Made by a program: the position numbers and the translations under genes. The notes beneath the pieces were generated by a model. That model was not told the origin of the DNA. It was given only the letters and a program-made list of their open reading frames with translations, and searched no databases. A stretch of DNA of 64,000 nt from Daedaleopsis sinensis (Eukaryota; Basidiomycota; Agaricomycetes; Polyporales; Polyporaceae), in NCBI GenBank assembly GCA_033807695.1, contig CM066306.1:620001-684000 (forward strand), written 5' to 3'. Shown here in pieces: positions 20,934-32,509 of the stretch. How positions within the stretch are numbered: position 1 is the stretch's first letter; each line of letters opens with the position of its first letter.

Positions 20934-21812
20934 TCATCGCGAACTTCCTCGGCCCTTCGCATCCTGTCTTGTCTTTCGCTTAGAGCTCGAGTCTTCGTCG
21001 GTACCGCTCGTCCCGACCAGCCCGCTGCCTTCGACCGCATTCTTGACCGTCTGCCACCAGCCCGTCCCTAGCACCTCTTGCACATAGCCCGCGACCTTCT
21101 GCGCTGCCTGCTGCACGCCATCGCCCGCATCGTCCCGGGCCGCCGCCCCCGTGCTGAATTGTCGGTGCTTGTCCCAGTTCTCCCAAGCCTTCGGACGCTC
21201 CTTCTCCTTCTCCGACCCCTTGCCGTTGCCCTTGCTCTTCTGCGTCCGCGGGCCCGACGTACCCGACCGCGGTCTCGAACCCTTCGTCCCCCTCGTCCGC
21301 CCCGAGCTCCGCTTGCCACCGTTCGCGTTCGCGTTATCTTCGTTCAGCACCCCCAGCAGCATGCTGCCCAGCATGCCGAGCACGCCCCCCGGTCCGAACG
21401 CCGCGACGCCGTTCCCGTCCCCCTGTGCGCCGTTCCCCAGGAGGAAGCCCGCGCCGGCGGCGAGCGTGGCGATGATCCCGCCCCACTTGACCGCCCAGAA
21501 CGTGGTGCGGATCATCCAGCCGGTCGTGCGGTAGAAGCTCACCAGCGCGAGGTACGCCATGAGCAGCGTGATGAGCGGGGGCAGGACCTTCTCGGCGTCC
21601 CACCCCGCGCCGCGCGTCGCGATGAGCGTGTAGACGAAGCGCGAGAGGGCGGAGAGGAGTGCGACGGAGTGTGTGAGGAGAGAGGAGACGACGCTGAAGA
21701 CGGGCGGGGGTAGGACGGAGGAGAGGAAGGAGAGTAGTGGGTCGAGGAGCTGGGAGAGCAGTGAGTCGTCCATGTCCATGTCTGGCGCAAAATCCAATGG
21801 GTAGTCGGGCAT
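20934..21812 (-). CDS. APQ12-like nuclear-envelope membrane protein (tentative)
   Basis: Single-exon minus-strand gene. I chose the ATG at 21812 (MPDYPLDFAPDMDMDDSLL, 292 aa); an upstream in-frame start at 21875 adds 21 basic residues of 5'-leader type. Hydrophobic segments lie at about residues 15-52, 72-100 (PPLITLLMAYLALVSFYRTT) and 105-128, followed by a basic low-complexity region (GKRSSGRTRGTKGSRPRSG) and a C-terminal helix with GYVQEVLGTGWWQTVKNAV. The layout of short N-terminus, clustered TM helices and basic tail fits fungal nuclear pore assembly (APQ12) domain proteins, which act in nuclear-envelope lipid and pore homeostasis. That assignment is by pattern only; the membrane topology is the firm part. 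Confidence 0.6.
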   Translation of the reverse strand: MPDYPLDFAPDMDMDDSLLSQLLDPLLSFLSSVLPPPVFSVVSSLLTHSVALLSALSRFVYTLIATRGAGWDAEKVLPPLITLLMAYLALVSFYRTTGWMIRTTFWAVKWGGIIATLAAGAGFLLGNGAQGDGNGVAAFGPGGVLGMLGSMLLGVLNEDNANANGGKRSSGRTRGTKGSRPRSGTSGPRTQKSKGNGKGSEKEKERPKAWENWDKHRQFSTGAAARDDAGDGVQQAAQKVAGYVQEVLGTGWWQTVKNAVEGSGLVGTSGTDEDSSSKRKTRQDAKGRGSSR

Positions 21813-22702
21813 CGTGTGCTGTGCGTGACGCCTTGTGTGTCGTGCGCGGCCCTCGCGAACGTTATCGGGTGACACTGAAGGTGGTGGTAGAGGTGATTGA
21901 AGCGTGAATGAGGCCCGCAGCCTCAGGCAGGCAGCGCGAACACGTCGACCTCAGCTCAGCAGGCCGACAAGTCCGGAGTAACGAGTAGACGCCTCTGACG
22001 CGTGTCAGCACGTGATGGGAAAACAGTAATGAGCTGACCAGGTATAAAGTTAAACCACCTCTGTGCACACCCTCAATTTGATCCGAACCCATGATGTTCA
22101 AGAGAAGCATACTACGCATGTAATAGGAGCCTGTTATATCACTTATTACCTGTGACCTCCTCCAGGCTCAATCTCAATCTTGACCTTGCAATAGCAACTA
22201 GAAACCTTTCAGTTCTCACGACGACGAGAATACCTATTGGTCAAGAAGACCGAGGTTTCGGAGTTGATGACTCGGAGACTGTCCTGCATTCCGAGCTCAT
22301 GCCCGTGTACCCTACCCCTCAAGCTCATAAATATAAGTATCACTTCCTTTGCACGAGCAGCTCGGTTTACCTCTGATCCCTTCCAGGTCGGCGTTGCCGC
22401 GGACGCGGACGTCTCAGATGCCTCGAGCCCTCGCCTGGCAATCTTACCCACCTAAACAACTGCGCGAGATGACACGCAGTGTTAACATCGCGCGTAGCCT
22501 TCCCTAGAGGGTGTTAGACGGAACGAAAGACCATCGCGCAGCTGTAGCTCTTGTCTGTAGCGACACCGACCAGCTGACAGGAAAACTCGATGAATCGCAT
22601 GGGATGACATAGGGATACATTGGGGGTCGAACACATACTTAACTTCAGCATAGCAGTACCAATTAGCCGATATCAGCAGTTCCAAGTCGTAGAATACGTG
22701 TC
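21813..22702. other. Intergenic
   Basis: Promoter of the minus-strand APQ12-like gene and 3' region of the minus-strand ATRIP/Rad26 gene. No credible ORF or RNA gene was seen. Confidence 0.5.
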
Positions 22703-25700
22703 TCAGGCCTCAGTGTCGCTCTGGTGCTGTATCCTCGGCGCCGGGCCTCCCTGGAACGCCTCCCAGATCGATTCGAGCTCGGGGCCGTCGACGACCATCT
22801 CGAGCACGTCTCGCGCCATGTCTGCGCGCCCGCGGGCCGTCAGCACCAACGCACCGGCGACCGAGAAGCCGCGCGACGTACCTCGAGCCTTCTCCAGCGC
22901 AAGGAGGTTCTCCGGCCCGACAGCGTCGGAGGCAGAGGCGTAGCCTATCCGCCCGAGCGAGACGGTGAACATGTGGAAGAGGCCGCTGAAGATGCGCTTC
23001 TTGTTCTTCGTCAACTTCTGGCGCAGCGTGAAGTCGTCCGATGCTTGGAACAGGTGGTAGATGACGACGACCGCGTGTATGAGCGTGGTGACGGTCCTGT
23101 GACGGCGTGAACCATAGCACCACGGGCAGAGCGAGACGGTGCGTACCAGCTCGCGAGTTCACGGCAACTTAGGAACTCCTCGTCCTCTTCGTAGAGCGGA
23201 GCAGTGATAGTCATGAGGAACAAGACTACGGACGGCACAAGGGTCTCGGAACAGAGGAGGATATCACGCGCGTCGGAGTCGAGCCCACGAACGAGGAAGA
23301 GCGAAGTGACGAAGCGCAGGATAGATAGCTTGAGCGCTCGGCCCTATGACACCGTCAACCACTGTTGCTGTACCACAACAAGCATGCCTCCTACCTCAGA
23401 ACCGTCGAATCGCGGGTCATTGAGAATGGCCGCCAGACGCTCTATATGCGGAATGCGCGAGTATTCTCTGTCGCGGTTCTCGTCTTCTTGGTCCTGAGCG
23501 ATGGGAAACGTGAGGAACTGCTTGCGCAGATCTTGGTCTGTGCATGGTCACTATCCGTCGTACAGAAGGGAAAAAAACAGAAGGACGCACAGGAAGCGAT
23601 GAGCGCGAACAACCGCAAAGTACGAGTCAACACCCATGCCGGCTGATCCTTGTTAATAAGCACCGAGAGCACATCGGCCGTGCGGAAGAACACAGTCAGC
23701 CTAGGATATCGACATCAGTGCCAGGAGATTGCCCAGAGCTGTACTGCTTACCGAACCGCAAGGTCTGGAGGGGTGTCCCAACTGAGGGCCTCGAGGAGGC
23801 CGAGTGTCTCTGCAGCAAGACCATTCTGAGCATCGTCCAGTCCCCCCTCGCCAGGAGTCAGAAGCTCTCGTACGGCGGTGCACGCTAGAGTGAGGATGAC
23901 TGGCGCAGCGTTTGCACTCCCAGGCTGGCCTGATGGTGCCAGCACGATCGAGACGAACGCGGGGATGAAGAGGGCAGCGATCTTCAGGAGATCCAACAAC
24001 GCGGCAAGCTGAGGAATCTGTGACGCGCGATATCAGCATCATGCCCACACATGTGGGGCTGTAGACCACCCACAGAGTGCAAAGCACACAGTGAGGCGCC
24101 TATGTCGCATAGTGCGTCCACGACGTCGCGCACAACCTCGTCTAACTCTGCAATCTTCACCGCGAGTGTGCCAAGCATGTCCAAGAGCTTCGCGCAAGCA
24201 GAGTTATATGCCTTCACCTGCTCAGAGGATGCTGTGGCAGGCAGGGGGTGGTCGATCAGGAACTGCAGCGTAGGTTGTCTCGTCGCGTGATGCTTGTGAG
24301 TGAGAACAATCCTTTGCAGCTACATCAAGGTCAATCAGTTTCTACGCCACAAGTCGCGCTGAACTTGGCCACTGAGGATGGAGGACGCACCTCTCTTGAC
24401 CAGTCCAGCTCAAGCAAGGGTTCAAGAGGCTCAGGAGGTTCAACCGGCTCAGCAGGTTTAACAGCGACAGCCTCTTGCTCGCCATCCTGCATTACTACAT
24501 CAACGTCTCCGGTGGTCTGCGGCTGCGAAGGTCCAGTATTACTACTTGATGTTGGCGCGGACGGCGCTGGAGGCGGCGAAAGGTTGTCTACGTCAGGTAG
24601 TACGAACACCCTCTCCTGATCACCTCGGGGAGAAAACAAGTGACGAGCGTCGGCTGAAGGCGGAGGGTTGAAGAAGAGATCCTCATTCTGTGCATCGTCG
24701 ACGTCGGCCGCAACCTCAGCGCGCTGTTTGCCCTTCCCGACTTTCCCGTTGAATTGGGTCGACTGACTAGCTTGCGCAAGCCCTCTGAGCACGCTGTCGT
24801 CGTTTTGGGAGAACAATGGAGGAGGGGGTGCTGGCACTGGTGCTGAAGTAAATGCGCATTCAAATTGGAGCTTGCTCCTGTTCCTGGTCTTTGGAGGACT
24901 CTCGGGTACATGGATGATTTTCTTGCGCGATTGTCGCTTCGGGCTGACGGATGCCACTGCATTGCCCTTGGGCCGCACAGGCGTTTGCATCGCATCGTCG
25001 CTATCTCCACTAGGAGCTGCTTGACTTTGCCGGCGTTGAGTAGATGCAGACACTGGCGTAGGTGGTGGGTGATGGTCGACACGCTTCGTGCGGACGGTCC
25101 ATGGAGTCTTATTTCGAGCGGTTTCGAGCTCATGTTGCTGCGACAAACATGATGGAGATGTATAAAATAGCGCGCGAGCGATTCGATGCGTATATTACCT
25201 TGAACATGTACTGCGTCTTCACCCGCTCCAACTCCTCGCGCATCTCCTTCCGTATCTGCTGTTGTGCCGCTTCCGCTTCCGCTTTCGCCGACTTGATACG
25301 AGCGACCTCCGCAGCATGGTCTTTCGCAGTCTGAAACGGTCAATATCACGAAGAACGGCAGAAGGATGATGACATACCTTCTCAATACTCTTCCTCAATA
25401 TGCTCACTTCGCCCTCCTTCGTGTATCGCACATTCTTCGCCTCCTCGAGCTCCGTCACAGCCTTTTCTTGGGCTTTCACGAGCTACCGTTTCCTGTCAAC
25501 CCGGAACCCTCACCAACTACACAACCACGCACCTCTTCGACCTGCGCCCTCAGCGTCTCCACCTCTATCCGGAGATCTCGCTCCTGCTGCCCTTGAGAAA
25601 GAGGCGGGTGGTGATGCTGTAGAGGAGGAGGTTGTGGCGGGGCCACAGGCGACACAACACGCTGCCGCGAAGGACCTGTTACGCTCGATCGTCGATCAAC

Positions 25701-26540
25701 AGGGACAGACACAGACGGAGAGGTGCCTCTAGCAGCATTCCTCGGAGGAGCAGATGGCACAGCGGCCTGTCTTTGTACCTGAGGCCGGGTAGCAGTGTAT
25801 GATGATGTATTTCGCGTATTTCGAGAGGCGTTCAGTGGAGGTCGCGATATTCCAGGCGCCGGAGACGCTCTAGAGTTGCGTACATCGATTTGGGGGGGAG
25901 TAGGCTGCGGTGGTGGAGGTGGCACAAAGTCTGCTAGAGCGGCTTGAATGGTGCTCAGAGTAGAATGTCGGGGTCTGTTCTGAGAGCGTGCGTTGGCAGA
26001 TGGCCCTTGCGACTGGCCAGAGCCCGACGCCGCCGAGCTGCTTCCACCCGAAGGATGCCTGTTGAAAGGCGGAGCTTGTGGGAGGGTCGACTGGGCAGGC
26101 ACGAGAGGGCGGCGGGGTGGTGGACCACGCGAAGGACCAGGAACAGAAGGAATTCGATTCAATAGACTCGCACCGTTCGTAGTTGTAGAGTGCCCGCGTA
26201 TCTGCGCTGCGAGTTCGTTCGCGGATGCTCGCTGGTCGGCTGGAAGCTTGTATGTGCCGTCCCCGACGATCGAAATGTCGGGCAGTTCCTCCTCGTAGTC
26301 GTCGGCGATACTCGCACGTTGCACAGCCGGAACAAGTCCATCAAGACCCGTAGTATGTGATGTCTTCTGTTTCTTGGGGTGCGGGAGGGGCGCATCTGGG
26401 GGAAGAGGGCGGCGTTGGGACAGTCGTTCCCGCTGTTGCTGCTGCTGTTGTTGCCATTTTTGCTCCTCTGCCTCGAGCACTGCGAGTGTCGTGTCGTCGA
26501 GTACAAGATCGTCGTCAAAGAAGTCATCAGAGCCGTCCAT
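22703..26540 (-). CDS. RAD26: ATRIP/Rad26-family DNA damage checkpoint protein
   Basis: Eleven exons on the minus strand: 26540-25533, 25482-25378, 25330-25199, 25137-24391, 24319-24074, 24017-23752, 23700-23591, 23537-23395, 23343-23147, 23096-22882, 22821-22703 (1095 aa), all phase-consistent. The N-terminus is acidic (FFDDDLVLDDTTLAVLEAEE) with a short polyQ run at 30-36. This resembles the ATRIP checkpoint-recruitment segment that binds RPA. A Pro/Ser-rich region follows, then a coiled coil (about 320-420, LEEAKNVRYTKEGEVSILRK). After a disordered segment comes a helical-repeat C-terminal half (AKLLDMLGTLAVKIAELDEV, LALEKARDMARDVLEM). Rad26/ATRIP partners Rad3/ATR at RPA-coated ssDNA. The start was chosen at MDGSDDFF because an upstream in-frame extension looks like leader sequence. 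The family call rests on layout and the N-terminal motif. Confidence 0.8.
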
Positions 26541-26938
26541 CTCTACCCGACGAGGTGCATGGTGGTGGATGCAGAGAACGCGTCGCGTCTTGGGCGTTAG
26601 CGCGTCCAACGCGCGCGCGCAAGCGCTTGCCTGCACGTGCCATGAGCGCCTGTCTTGTGCGACTCGGCAAATTCCATATCAGGTAAGAAAGGGCGGGCCG
26701 GCGCCTTTTACCGGGAACTGCCGTGTAGCGCTGGAACGGGGAAATGCGGACTCCTTGGTTTTCGCAGTGTGACTACTACTAGTACCCCTTGCCAGTTGCC
26801 CATTGTTCCATACAAATGACTCTCCGGAATCTAACGCCGTGCCGGAAAATTCTAGCACGACGGAGTAACCGTACGTTTTTGTAACTTGACATATCCATAA
26901 GACAACACGGGAGAAGGCAACATGGGAGAGTGCAGGGC
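26541..26938. other. Intergenic, promoter of ATRIP/Rad26 gene
   Basis: A short spacer between two minus-strand genes. It holds the 5' leader of the checkpoint gene and the 3' region of the F-box gene. Nothing else was recognised. Confidence 0.5.
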
Positions 26939-28002
26939 TTACACAAGGTGATCTACGTTTTTGTGAAAGATAGAACGCAAGTCATTCGCCACCTGCTCGC
27001 TGATATCTTGCCACGGCGTGCCCCGAAGGGTCTTGGGCATCCGGTGCAACGTCGTGATGCTGAACCGGTGCCCAGCCCAGTCCCCGCGCGCGATGTCGCC
27101 CTTGTACCCCCCCAGAAGCTCCCCAGTCGGCCCCGGCCCTCGACTGGACCAGCAGATGCGATACAAAATGACGAACCCCAGGTCCGGCATGCAATTCGGG
27201 AGGAACGGCCCTGGGTCATCGGGTCGTCCCGCAACCGCCGCAACCGCCGCGGCGCGCACGTACACGCCCTCGGTCAGGTTGCAGACCACCCAGTCGTCGC
27301 GCGGCGGGTAGAAGCGCAGGTCGTGCAGCTCCGGGATGCGTGCACGGTCCGGCTCGCGGCAGCGCACCAGTAGCGCGCGCATGTACACGCCTTTGTCCGA
27401 GTACTGCCCTGCGTATTGGTGCAGTCCGCCGTATGCGTTTGGCTGGTACGTGGCTGCTTGATCTATATCCGGCGGTTTGGGGAAGCCCTTGGGGAGATCG
27501 TCGGGGGACGTGTATTCGCTCAAGCAGATCAGGCGGCTGCCAGCCCATGACGCGGGGGATGGCCGCTTGCTGTTGACGATGAGGGAGCGGGATAAGGAGA
27601 GGATGCGTTTGCATGTCAGAGCGAAGCAGACAATAGAGAGGAGGTCCGGGATCTGTTCAATGATGTTGAGAAGCAGCTCGTTTGGGAAGCAGAGGATGCT
27701 GTGCTCTGCGTCGTCGCCGGGAGTGATTGTGACCGAAGCTCCCTTGAGCAGGTTGTCTATGATGGGACTGTGAAGGATGTCAGCATACTCGTCTCCAACT
27801 AGATGAGTTGCGCTTTACCTTGGGTAGGCTACGGCCAAGCTTCGGACAAGATCGTGTTGCTTTTGGAAGAGGGATCTGATCAGTTCGGGGCCGCCATTTC
27901 GGACTACTACTTCTCTCTGGCAAGCGTTAATACTGCAAAGATAAGTTATCTCCGCAGCATCGAGTGTATTGAAGGCCCGTACATCCTCCAATACTGATCC
28001 AT
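26939..28002 (-). CDS. F-box protein
   Basis: Three exons on the minus strand: 28002-27983 (20 nt), 27932-27819, 27767-26939 (320 aa), phases 2, 2. The tiny first exon encodes MDQYWR; without it the second exon has no in-frame ATG. An F-box lies at about residues 69-108 (LCFPNELLLNIIEQIP, then ALTCKRILSLSR). The remainder is a compact domain typical of basidiomycete F-box paralogs, with no LRR or WD repeats seen. F-box proteins recruit substrates to SCF ubiquitin ligases through Skp1; the substrate here is unknown. Basidiomycetes carry large, fast-evolving F-box families, so a lineage-specific member is likely. Confidence 0.8.
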
Positions 28003-29371
28003 GTGCAGTATTCGTAGCCTCGCGCACGATGCCGCCACACAGTACTGGCGTCAGTTGAACGTTGAAATGTTGATGACCAGGTCGGATTTTTATATGTTCT
28101 CTGTTTCGACAGTGATCACATATACTCGAGCTGGTTGTGGCAGCCTGACAGGAGCCAGCGAGAGTCGGTGGTATGCAGTAGCCAAGGATTCCGATTCGAC
28201 TAAGTATGAGTCGGCTTTACTTCTGAACGTTGAACGTTGAACACGTACGGCGGTCACGTGGATCTTTTGCACCCGCTTTCCCCCGGATTATCCCGTTATT
28301 GCCCGTTATATTCTTGGGGTCGGCGGCGGGCGCGTATACGGGCTACTAAACAAATTGTACCTCTCCCTCACATGCTATGTACTTTAGTAACCTTACCCTA
28401 TTACCCGACTTTCGCGCGGCGATGTCGTTCTCATAGAGGATTTGCCCATCCGCAACCGCCGCTCTGGAGGTTAGCAGACATCCATGCTGCTCCAAAAGTC
28501 CGTGTTTGACATTTGTATTAGTCGAGAGAGTCCGTAGATTGTGATCTCTCTATTCCATCTAATGTTCATATACTTTCTACTACAATAGCAGCTTTCTCAA
28601 GGCGTGGAATCGGACCCAGCGTGCGTAGCATCGCGTTCACCCCTCAAGTCAGCCTCACGGTCAACTCACGAGCTGCGACCAAAAGTGTGGATTAGACGCT
28701 GAGCGTAGCTTGGCTCCGTACTCCTCCTGACTGGGCCAGCGGGCGGGGCTTACTACTTCTCTGCGCGATCTTCTGCTTCTACGCTTGCTGCATCTCCTCG
28801 ATCATCGTTGCTGACATATAGGGTTGATGCAGAAGCGGCGTGCTTGTGCCTCTCTGTGCAACGCAAACGCACTGGCAGTTTTTTCCAAGTTTTTCCAACG
28901 AACCTGAGACAGTACTTCTACTGGTACGTCACAATCATACCGGCTTGACTGGCTTCTTCTCTGTGAAATACACTGCTGCGCGCAAGCGGAGCGTTTCGCC
29001 AGTGCTCAGACGGACTCGACCTCGGAGGCGTTCTACATACCCGGGCAGGCTACTAGGCACAAAGCCCAGCGCTGCTCAATAAGCTGCTTCAACCAAGCCC
29101 GCCTTGTCCTGAGATCTTGCAAGAAGCGATTGGTAAACCATTGTGCATCACAATCGAGCCATGGGAATTATTCTACACTCTCTTCTCAAACACTGGCAGG
29201 AAACTCGGAAGAGTGCTGTCCAATTCAAAATTATGTCCAAAATCCCGAAGCTGGCGCTTACTGAGGCTTATGCTGCTCACGCACGTGACTGAGGTGAGTA
29301 TACTTACTGCAGAACTTCAAATTAAATCAATGAAGTCCTCAAGGCCGCTCGTGTACACTCTACGGCCACTA
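28003..29371. other. Intergenic, gene-poor
   Basis: No credible gene. The motif GTTGAACGTTGAA recurs near 28052 and 28220, and its reverse complement appears near 35624. Otherwise the DNA looks unconstrained. Confidence 0.5.
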
Positions 29372-29752
29372 GGGCTGCTCAATCCTTGAGGGCCGTTTCG
29401 AAATGCAGTCGACTGACGAACAGTCGTCGAGATGCCGCTCGATGCCGCTGATGGGTGGCAGTGGCCATCCAAATGCGGTCAGGTTGAGCTCGAAGTCCCG
29501 AAGTTGCTGTCGACGTCCAAAGCTCAGTAATGACCTCAATTCATTGAGATTCGAGTATTTCAAAGCAGAGAATATCTGCTATCTGCCGATATCTCATTCG
29601 CAAACAGGGGAGGAGGGGAGGAAAGGGATGCAAGGAAGAGCAGGTAAGTAGTCTTAGCGCTGTATCACCATCAGCCTCGTCACTCACCGGCAACTCGACG
29701 ACTTTTGTCAGTCGAATGCATTCCGAAACGGCCCTCAAGAATTGAGCAGCCC
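29372..29752. mobile_element. MITE with 46-bp (extended about 60-bp) terminal inverted repeats and TA target duplication
   Basis: The left end 29372-29417 (starts GGGCTGCTCAA) and right end 29707-29752 (ends TTGAGCAGCCC) are inverted repeats with 3 mismatches in 46 positions. Similarity extends inward to about 29431 and 29694. The element is flanked on both sides by TA (29370-29371, 29753-29754), the target duplication used by Tc1/mariner elements. The 381-bp interior has no ORF, so it is a non-autonomous MITE. The few mismatches between the ends suggest a relatively recent insertion. It sits about 280 bp upstream of the FAD monooxygenase start. Confidence 0.85.
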
Positions 29753-29928
29753 TACTGCTTCTTATTTCAGTTCACGGTCAAGGTTTCCCGTTTTCCCTCA
29801 CATTGACTCAGGCTCTGATGTTCGGATCCGACTGGCGCTCCGGTCGACCGGGTTGTCCAACCGAAGCCGCTTCTCGCCATCGTTCTTCCTGACATGTTAA
29901 GCCCTATGGCCAGCCATCGTGACGTAAG

Positions 29929-29936
29929 TATATAAA
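29929..29936 (+). promoter_or_regulatory. TATA box of FAD monooxygenase
   Basis: TATATAAA lies 97 bp upstream of the ATG at 30034, in the same geometry as other promoters in this window. Confidence 0.65.
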
Positions 29937-30033
29937 GGAGGCCGCGGACACTGGTACCTCAATACTAGCTCGCAAGAGAGTTTCACTGCTAAACCCTCTC
30001 AAACAGACGATTAGACCCTCCGCATTTTCACTC

Positions 30034-31658
30034 ATGGCAGCACCTAAGGTCATCGTTATTGGCGCTGGCATGGCAGGGCCTGTCCTTGCCATCTTGCTCA
30101 AAGCGCAGGGGTACGACCCGGTCATATACGAGCGCACAGATGGACCCACGGAGATGGGTCTGTCGATCTGGTGCGTCTCCAATGTGTCTCGCTTGTACCC
30201 ATTGATCATGGGCAAGGCTCTGCTCTGGGGCATACGGCAAAGCATTCTGACGGGACACACTTCGCAGTCTCCAGCCGAACGGCCTCCGGGTCCTCGCTCT
30301 CGTCCCCGGGCTGCTCGACAAGATCGTCCGGCGGCGGGTCGAGGAAACGATCGCGTATTCTCCGTTTCAAGCAGAGGACGACGGCGTGCTCGCCCGCTCC
30401 CGGATTCCCCTCTACGATCTCTGCGGCCATGGCGTTGAGGGCACCCGTCGGCCGGCCCTACTCCGGACGCTCGTCGACGCGGCGCAGGAGCGCGGGATCC
30501 CGGTCCATTTCGGCCACCAACTCGTCGACCTCGAGCAGCACACGGAGAGCGTGACCGTCAAATTCGCGAACGGCAACACCGCTGAGGGCAGCTTCGTTGT
30601 CGGCTGCGACGGCCTCCACAGCAACACTAGGATCTGTCTGTTCGGGCGCGAGGAGGCGACCTTCACGGGGCTCACGCAGGTATGTGTGCAGTGACTTGAC
30701 TTTATCAAGGCCATGGGCGTTGCCACTCATGCGCTGAATGATCTTAGACAGGCGGTATCTCCCCCCGACCGAAGAGCCTCGATGAACAGGGCCTGTATCC
30801 GATGATGAACGTCTACGCTGATGGGGCGCATTTGATCGCCTACAGCATCAACGATACTCAGATGTCCTGGGCGTGCGTGCCTTGATCCTCTCATCTGGCG
30901 CCTTCGTGGCTGCTCACGTGCAACACAGGATCACCCAGAGAGAAAGCGAGGCGAAGGAGTCGTGGCGGGACATGGACGAAGCCGCTCAAGAGGCGTTTAG
31001 GATCGGTTCCTTCTCTCAGCTGCCTTTCGGAGGCGGCGAGCTCGTGCGTACCGCAGGCAAGCTGGTCAAGGTAGCGTGACAGCAGTGTGTACTCGACATG
31101 CCGATGTACTGTCACTGACGCCCCCATCATCACTACTGCAGTTCGGCTTGTACGACCGCCCCGAGCTGAAGACTTGGCACAAGGGGCGGGTGGTGCTCAT
31201 CGGAGACGCCGCGCACCCAACCAGTCCTGTGCGCATTTCCTTCTCATCTCCGCGTCGTGCGTATATCACCCGACTGCTGACACGCGCCGGTCGATCAATT
31301 CACGCAGCACCTCGGCCAAGGCGCGAACCAGGCATACGAAGACGTCTACCACCTCGTCCGCCTCCTCCGCAAGCACCTCGGGCGCCCGGGCGCGTCGCCG
31401 TCGACGGACTCGGCCGCACTCTCGGCCGCGTTCACGGAGCTCGACGCGCTGCGCATCCCACGCACGTCCGCGCTCGTGATGAAGGCGCGTGCGATGGGCG
31501 AGCTGCGCGTCGTGAGCGGCGTCGCGCAGTGCACGAAGCGGGACGGCGTGCTCCGCGAGATGTTCGCCCGCTTCAACGCGAGCTCCCCCGAGTCCCTGCG
31601 GGTGGCCTACGCGGATGTGTTGACACATCCCTTCGAGAACGGGCAGAGTGAGATCTGA
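30034..31658 (+). CDS. FAD-dependent monooxygenase (salicylate-hydroxylase-like)
   Basis: Six exons: 30034-30170, 30268-30679, 30748-30872, 30929-31070, 31142-31228, 31308-31658 (417 aa). The class A flavoprotein monooxygenase signatures are all present: GxGxxG dinucleotide fold (G10, G12, G15 in VIGAGMAGP), the DG motif VGCDGLHSN near residue 158, and the GD motif LIGDAAHPTSP near 293 followed by HLGQGANQA. These enzymes use FAD and NAD(P)H to hydroxylate aromatic or polyketide substrates. No signal peptide or membrane anchor is seen. No biosynthetic partner genes lie next to it (BTB gene on one side, MITE and F-box gene on the other), so the substrate cannot be inferred. Confidence 0.92.
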
Positions 31659-32509
31659 GACCTGAGGCCTGAGGAGAGGCATACCAGTCCGAGGCGAGCT
31701 CTTAACCTCGTAGTTACCAGTATGCGGGGGTCCTAGCCCCGGTCGGCCGCACAGTCGCCGATCAGGCCCAGCTGTAGGCACACCGGCAGATCCAGCCCCC
31801 AGAACTCCTGGATGATTTTTAGCGCGATTTATAGTTGCTTTACTTGCACACAGCTAGAACATGTGGACCTCCCGTGGACTCCTCAAAACCTTTGAGTAGT
31901 GGACCGGCCGATTCAAACCCTCGCAACCGTACGTTCGCTGCTTGCCCGCTCGCGATCGCGCCCGCCCACTGGCATCTGCCAGCCCGGTCCGCCTGAGTCG
32001 CTATCATGCCGCCCACCTCCCCCAGAGTGTGCGCGCTCCGCCTGTGCACTGTGCGTCTGCCGTTGGTTACGTGCCCAGATAAGCGCCGCCCAGTGGACGG
32101 TGGACCCACAATTAATGCCTGCAAACGGCAGCGAGGCGGGTCCACTTTAGGCCGTTCCGTTCCTGCTGTGCTGGGGCTGGGGCAGAGGCGCGCCGGCATC
32201 GGGGTGCGGCGGTGTGTTGGGGAGGCCGTTCCTACTCACACACGCGTCCACAACTACAGCTCGGGCTTTAGTCGTCGCGCCCCGAGCGGATGGTGCCAGG
32301 GACTAGTAGAAGCGGAGGGTACCGCACGATTGGCGTGCGTATGGCGTGTTTGGCGTTCCAGGAGAGCCCGATAATGATAAATATCGCATATTAAATGACT
32401 GGCCGACTACTGCCAATAATAGACTCTGTGCATACTATGCGTAGGGGGCGCAGCGCGAGGCACAGACGGGTCCGGACGGATCGCATCGTCGGACGTGCAC
32501 ATACACCGC
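31659..32509. other. Intergenic between convergent genes
   Basis: Shared 3' region of the FAD monooxygenase and the BTB gene. Short frames exist but none is supported. Confidence 0.5.
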
